Source: Corbicula japonica (taxonomy: Eukaryota; Mollusca; Bivalvia; Venerida; Cyrenidae). Taken from it: DNA of 64,000 bases. The stretch covers positions 2,986,528-3,050,527 of the forward strand of contig JAZAYU010000079.1 of NCBI GenBank assembly GCA_038501625.1. The letters are read 5' to 3'. Each line of letters begins with the position of its first letter. The first letter of the stretch is position 1. The notes under the pieces are model-generated. The model had not been told where the DNA came from and did no database searches. It saw only the letters and a list, made by a program, of their open reading frames with translations. The translations under genes were made by a program, and so were the position numbers. Below are positions 62,352 through 64,000 of the stretch, piece by piece.

Positions 62352-63303
62352 CATACCTGTGAACCCTCCCGACTTAGGCGGGAGACTCCCGATTTTTAAG
62401 TCCAATCTCCTGCCTCCCGCATTTTATGCTATTTCTCCCGACTTTTGACATTTCCATGTAACATTTACGAAATCTCCCCATTAAAACACATTAAGGACCA
62501 TGCTTTCATCACGCGAGTACAAATTAGACTGGTTTACGATATTTTGACACCGTTTTGAATGACAGGAAGTCGTAAATGGATTACCAGTCAATGAAATGTC
62601 ATGCATGGCCTTGAACTTCAGACAGGTTGATGTTTTGATAACAATTATTGATTTTCTCACCTTACGTGTGCACAAATGAAATTACGGAGTTGGTCATTAT
62701 CATTAGGGTACTGATGGACATCAAAGACACCACATGCACTTTAGTTTGATGCTCGTGATAAATTTCAAAGTGCTACTAAGAAAGCGTGTGTACTTTAAAA
62801 AACTGTTAAAGCTATTGAAGATGTTTAACAGTAATGGTCACTAACGAATACACTGTTTGATATGACAAGTAAAAGGGGTGGATCTTGAGGGGGTTCAGTG
62901 GGGTTGATTGACCCCACTTCTTGGGCCAGAATGTATGAAATCATCATATGACTGACACAAACAACCCCTTTCCTGGAAATCTTTCGTCCAATCCTGAGTA
63001 AGATAGTGATTGTTTAACTTTTTGGCTGTAGATTCTTTATGACAAATAAATTATTTATTTATTAAAAAAATATTTTATTTATGTTTAGTAGTGTTTGTAA
63101 ACTAGAGGTCTCAGAATAAATAAAAGTATATATGACAAGAAAAACAAGAGTAAATTTGATATATTCTCACTATCCAGAGCTAAAAATGTTCCATAGTTTA
63201 CCTTAAAACAACGCTTCGTAAAATCTCCCACTTTTTTACCCTGATCTCCCACTTTTTTGGAGTCAATCTCCCACCTGAGCACGAACAAAGGTTCACAGGT
63301 ATG
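62352..63303. mobile_element. CATACCTGTGAACC-ended element with 8-bp TSD
   Basis: 952 bp with exact 14-bp TIRs CATACCTGTGAACC / GGTTCACAGGTATG and a perfect 8-bp duplication AGTATATG (62344-62351, 63304-63311). Subterminal CTCCCGACTT / CTCCCGCATT words on the left are mirrored in character by CTCCCACTTTTTT on the right. An 8-bp duplication suggests hAT or a similar superfamily. No intact frame. Confidence 0.9.
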
Positions 63304-63329
63304 AGTATATGATCTTGGGCCTATGACTG

Positions 63330-63548
63330 TTTACTCCGGAAATACACATTTTATGGCACGTGCAACCAGTGTTTATCCAGATAATGGTAAATCTGTGCTG
63401 TCTGATCAGGATCTTCGCTTATTGACATTTGGTCAGAAATAATCTAATATATCAAAAAGCAAATAGGGCAGATCTTGATGAGACGGCACGGGTGTGATAG
63501 CTGATCTGGATCTACACTGATTGCTCATATTTATGGAGGAAAGGGTAA
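63330..63548. repeat. P1 double palindrome copy
   Basis: AACCAGTGTTTATCCAGATA ... GCTGATCTGGATCTACACTG, ending TATGGAGGAAAGGG. Confidence 0.82.
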
Positions 63549-63649
63549 CATAAGTCGATATTTTAGATTATTTATCAAATATTTTGTGAATCTCAAATAA
63601 AAGATGATACTATAATGCATTTTGATAATTGGAAAAATTTATGGTAATT

Positions 63650-63860
63650 TTAACCCTTTCCTCTATAGATATATGGCTTTTCTAATGTGTGACCCGTGAA
63701 AATTGATATCAGCATTCACATCGGTGCATTCTGATTATTAAATACGCTGTTCACTTTTAGCTTTATTGGTTTATTTCTGACCATGAAGCAAATATTTTAG
63801 ATCCTGATCAGAATGGATTGCCCATGAAATAAAAGCCATATCCCGTGGAATAAAGGGTTA
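63650..63860. repeat. P1 double palindrome copy, diverged
   Basis: The outer ends AACCCTTTCCTCTATAGATA and CCGTGGAATAAAGGGTTAA are intact; the inner arms are worn. About 140 bp of unremarkable AT-rich DNA follow to the window end. Confidence 0.8.
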
Positions 63861-64000
63861 ATTATAATAAATACAAGATCTGAACATTGCCTGGAAGAAA
63901 TTATTTACTGGAAGAAATAAAGTGCAGCTTTCAGGGGGATATGTATATATTTTTGATTTTATTCACTTGTTCAAAACCCTGGCACTTGGGATTTGATTTT

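Larger units (their letters stand above)
61985..63321. repeat. P2 palindrome interrupted by two transposons
   Basis: The P2 left part and most of the right arm (GGCCCAAGATTATAAAACTA ... CCAATTTTAGTTA) end at 62118. The last bases (TATGATCTTGGGCC) reappear at 63308-63321 after the two inserts. Confidence 0.9.

Overview
The window looks like nuclear genomic DNA of a lophotrochozoan animal, most likely a bivalve mollusc. It is AT-rich, has long introns with canonical GT-AG junctions, and is crowded with small non-autonomous DNA transposons, foldback repeats and tandem-repeat transposons. The organism is inferred from gene structure and repeat style; no species marker was found.

The one clear gene is an SLC26 (SulP) anion transporter on the + strand, closest in motifs to SLC26A5/A6. 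I could assemble it from an ATG exon at 19187-19238 to a stop at 58273. It has 18 coding exons, every junction is GT-AG, all phases agree, and the total is 2,400 nt (799 residues plus stop). It carries the N-terminal cytosolic region, the SulP membrane domain and a C-terminal STAS domain. A second candidate first coding exon at 4078-4420 ends in the same phase and would give an 896-residue form with a basic, serine-rich N-terminus.

Region 1-18 kb: interspersed repeats, a Tigger/pogo-type element (1118-2105), a TA-flanked MITE, the candidate exon 1a, a minus-strand multi-exon gene or remnant resembling a MULE transposase C-terminus (6552-7473), a triple nest of transposons (10.6-14.7 kb), a hAT-type MITE with perfect 8-bp TSD (15251-15792) and tRNA-derived SINE heads. 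Region 18.3-64 kb: SLC26 exons embedded in more than 30 copies of a GATC-rich double palindrome (called P1 here) and about nine copies of a second near-perfect palindrome (P2). Neither was seen in the first 18 kb.

The most unusual content is a set of tandem-repeat transposons (called C, D, E, B and F here) sharing one architecture. The 5' end is a short terminal hairpin and the interior is an array of about 140-155-bp monomers. The 3' end carries the inverted copy of the 5' arm, then a small hairpin, then CTAG or CTTG, and the target is a T run. Two insertions (E at 41120-46852, C at 41297-43179) have their empty site elsewhere in this window. These features resemble Helentron-type non-autonomous elements, but that assignment is inference. 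A hammerhead-ribozyme-like core at about 34.93 kb suggests a Penelope-like remnant.
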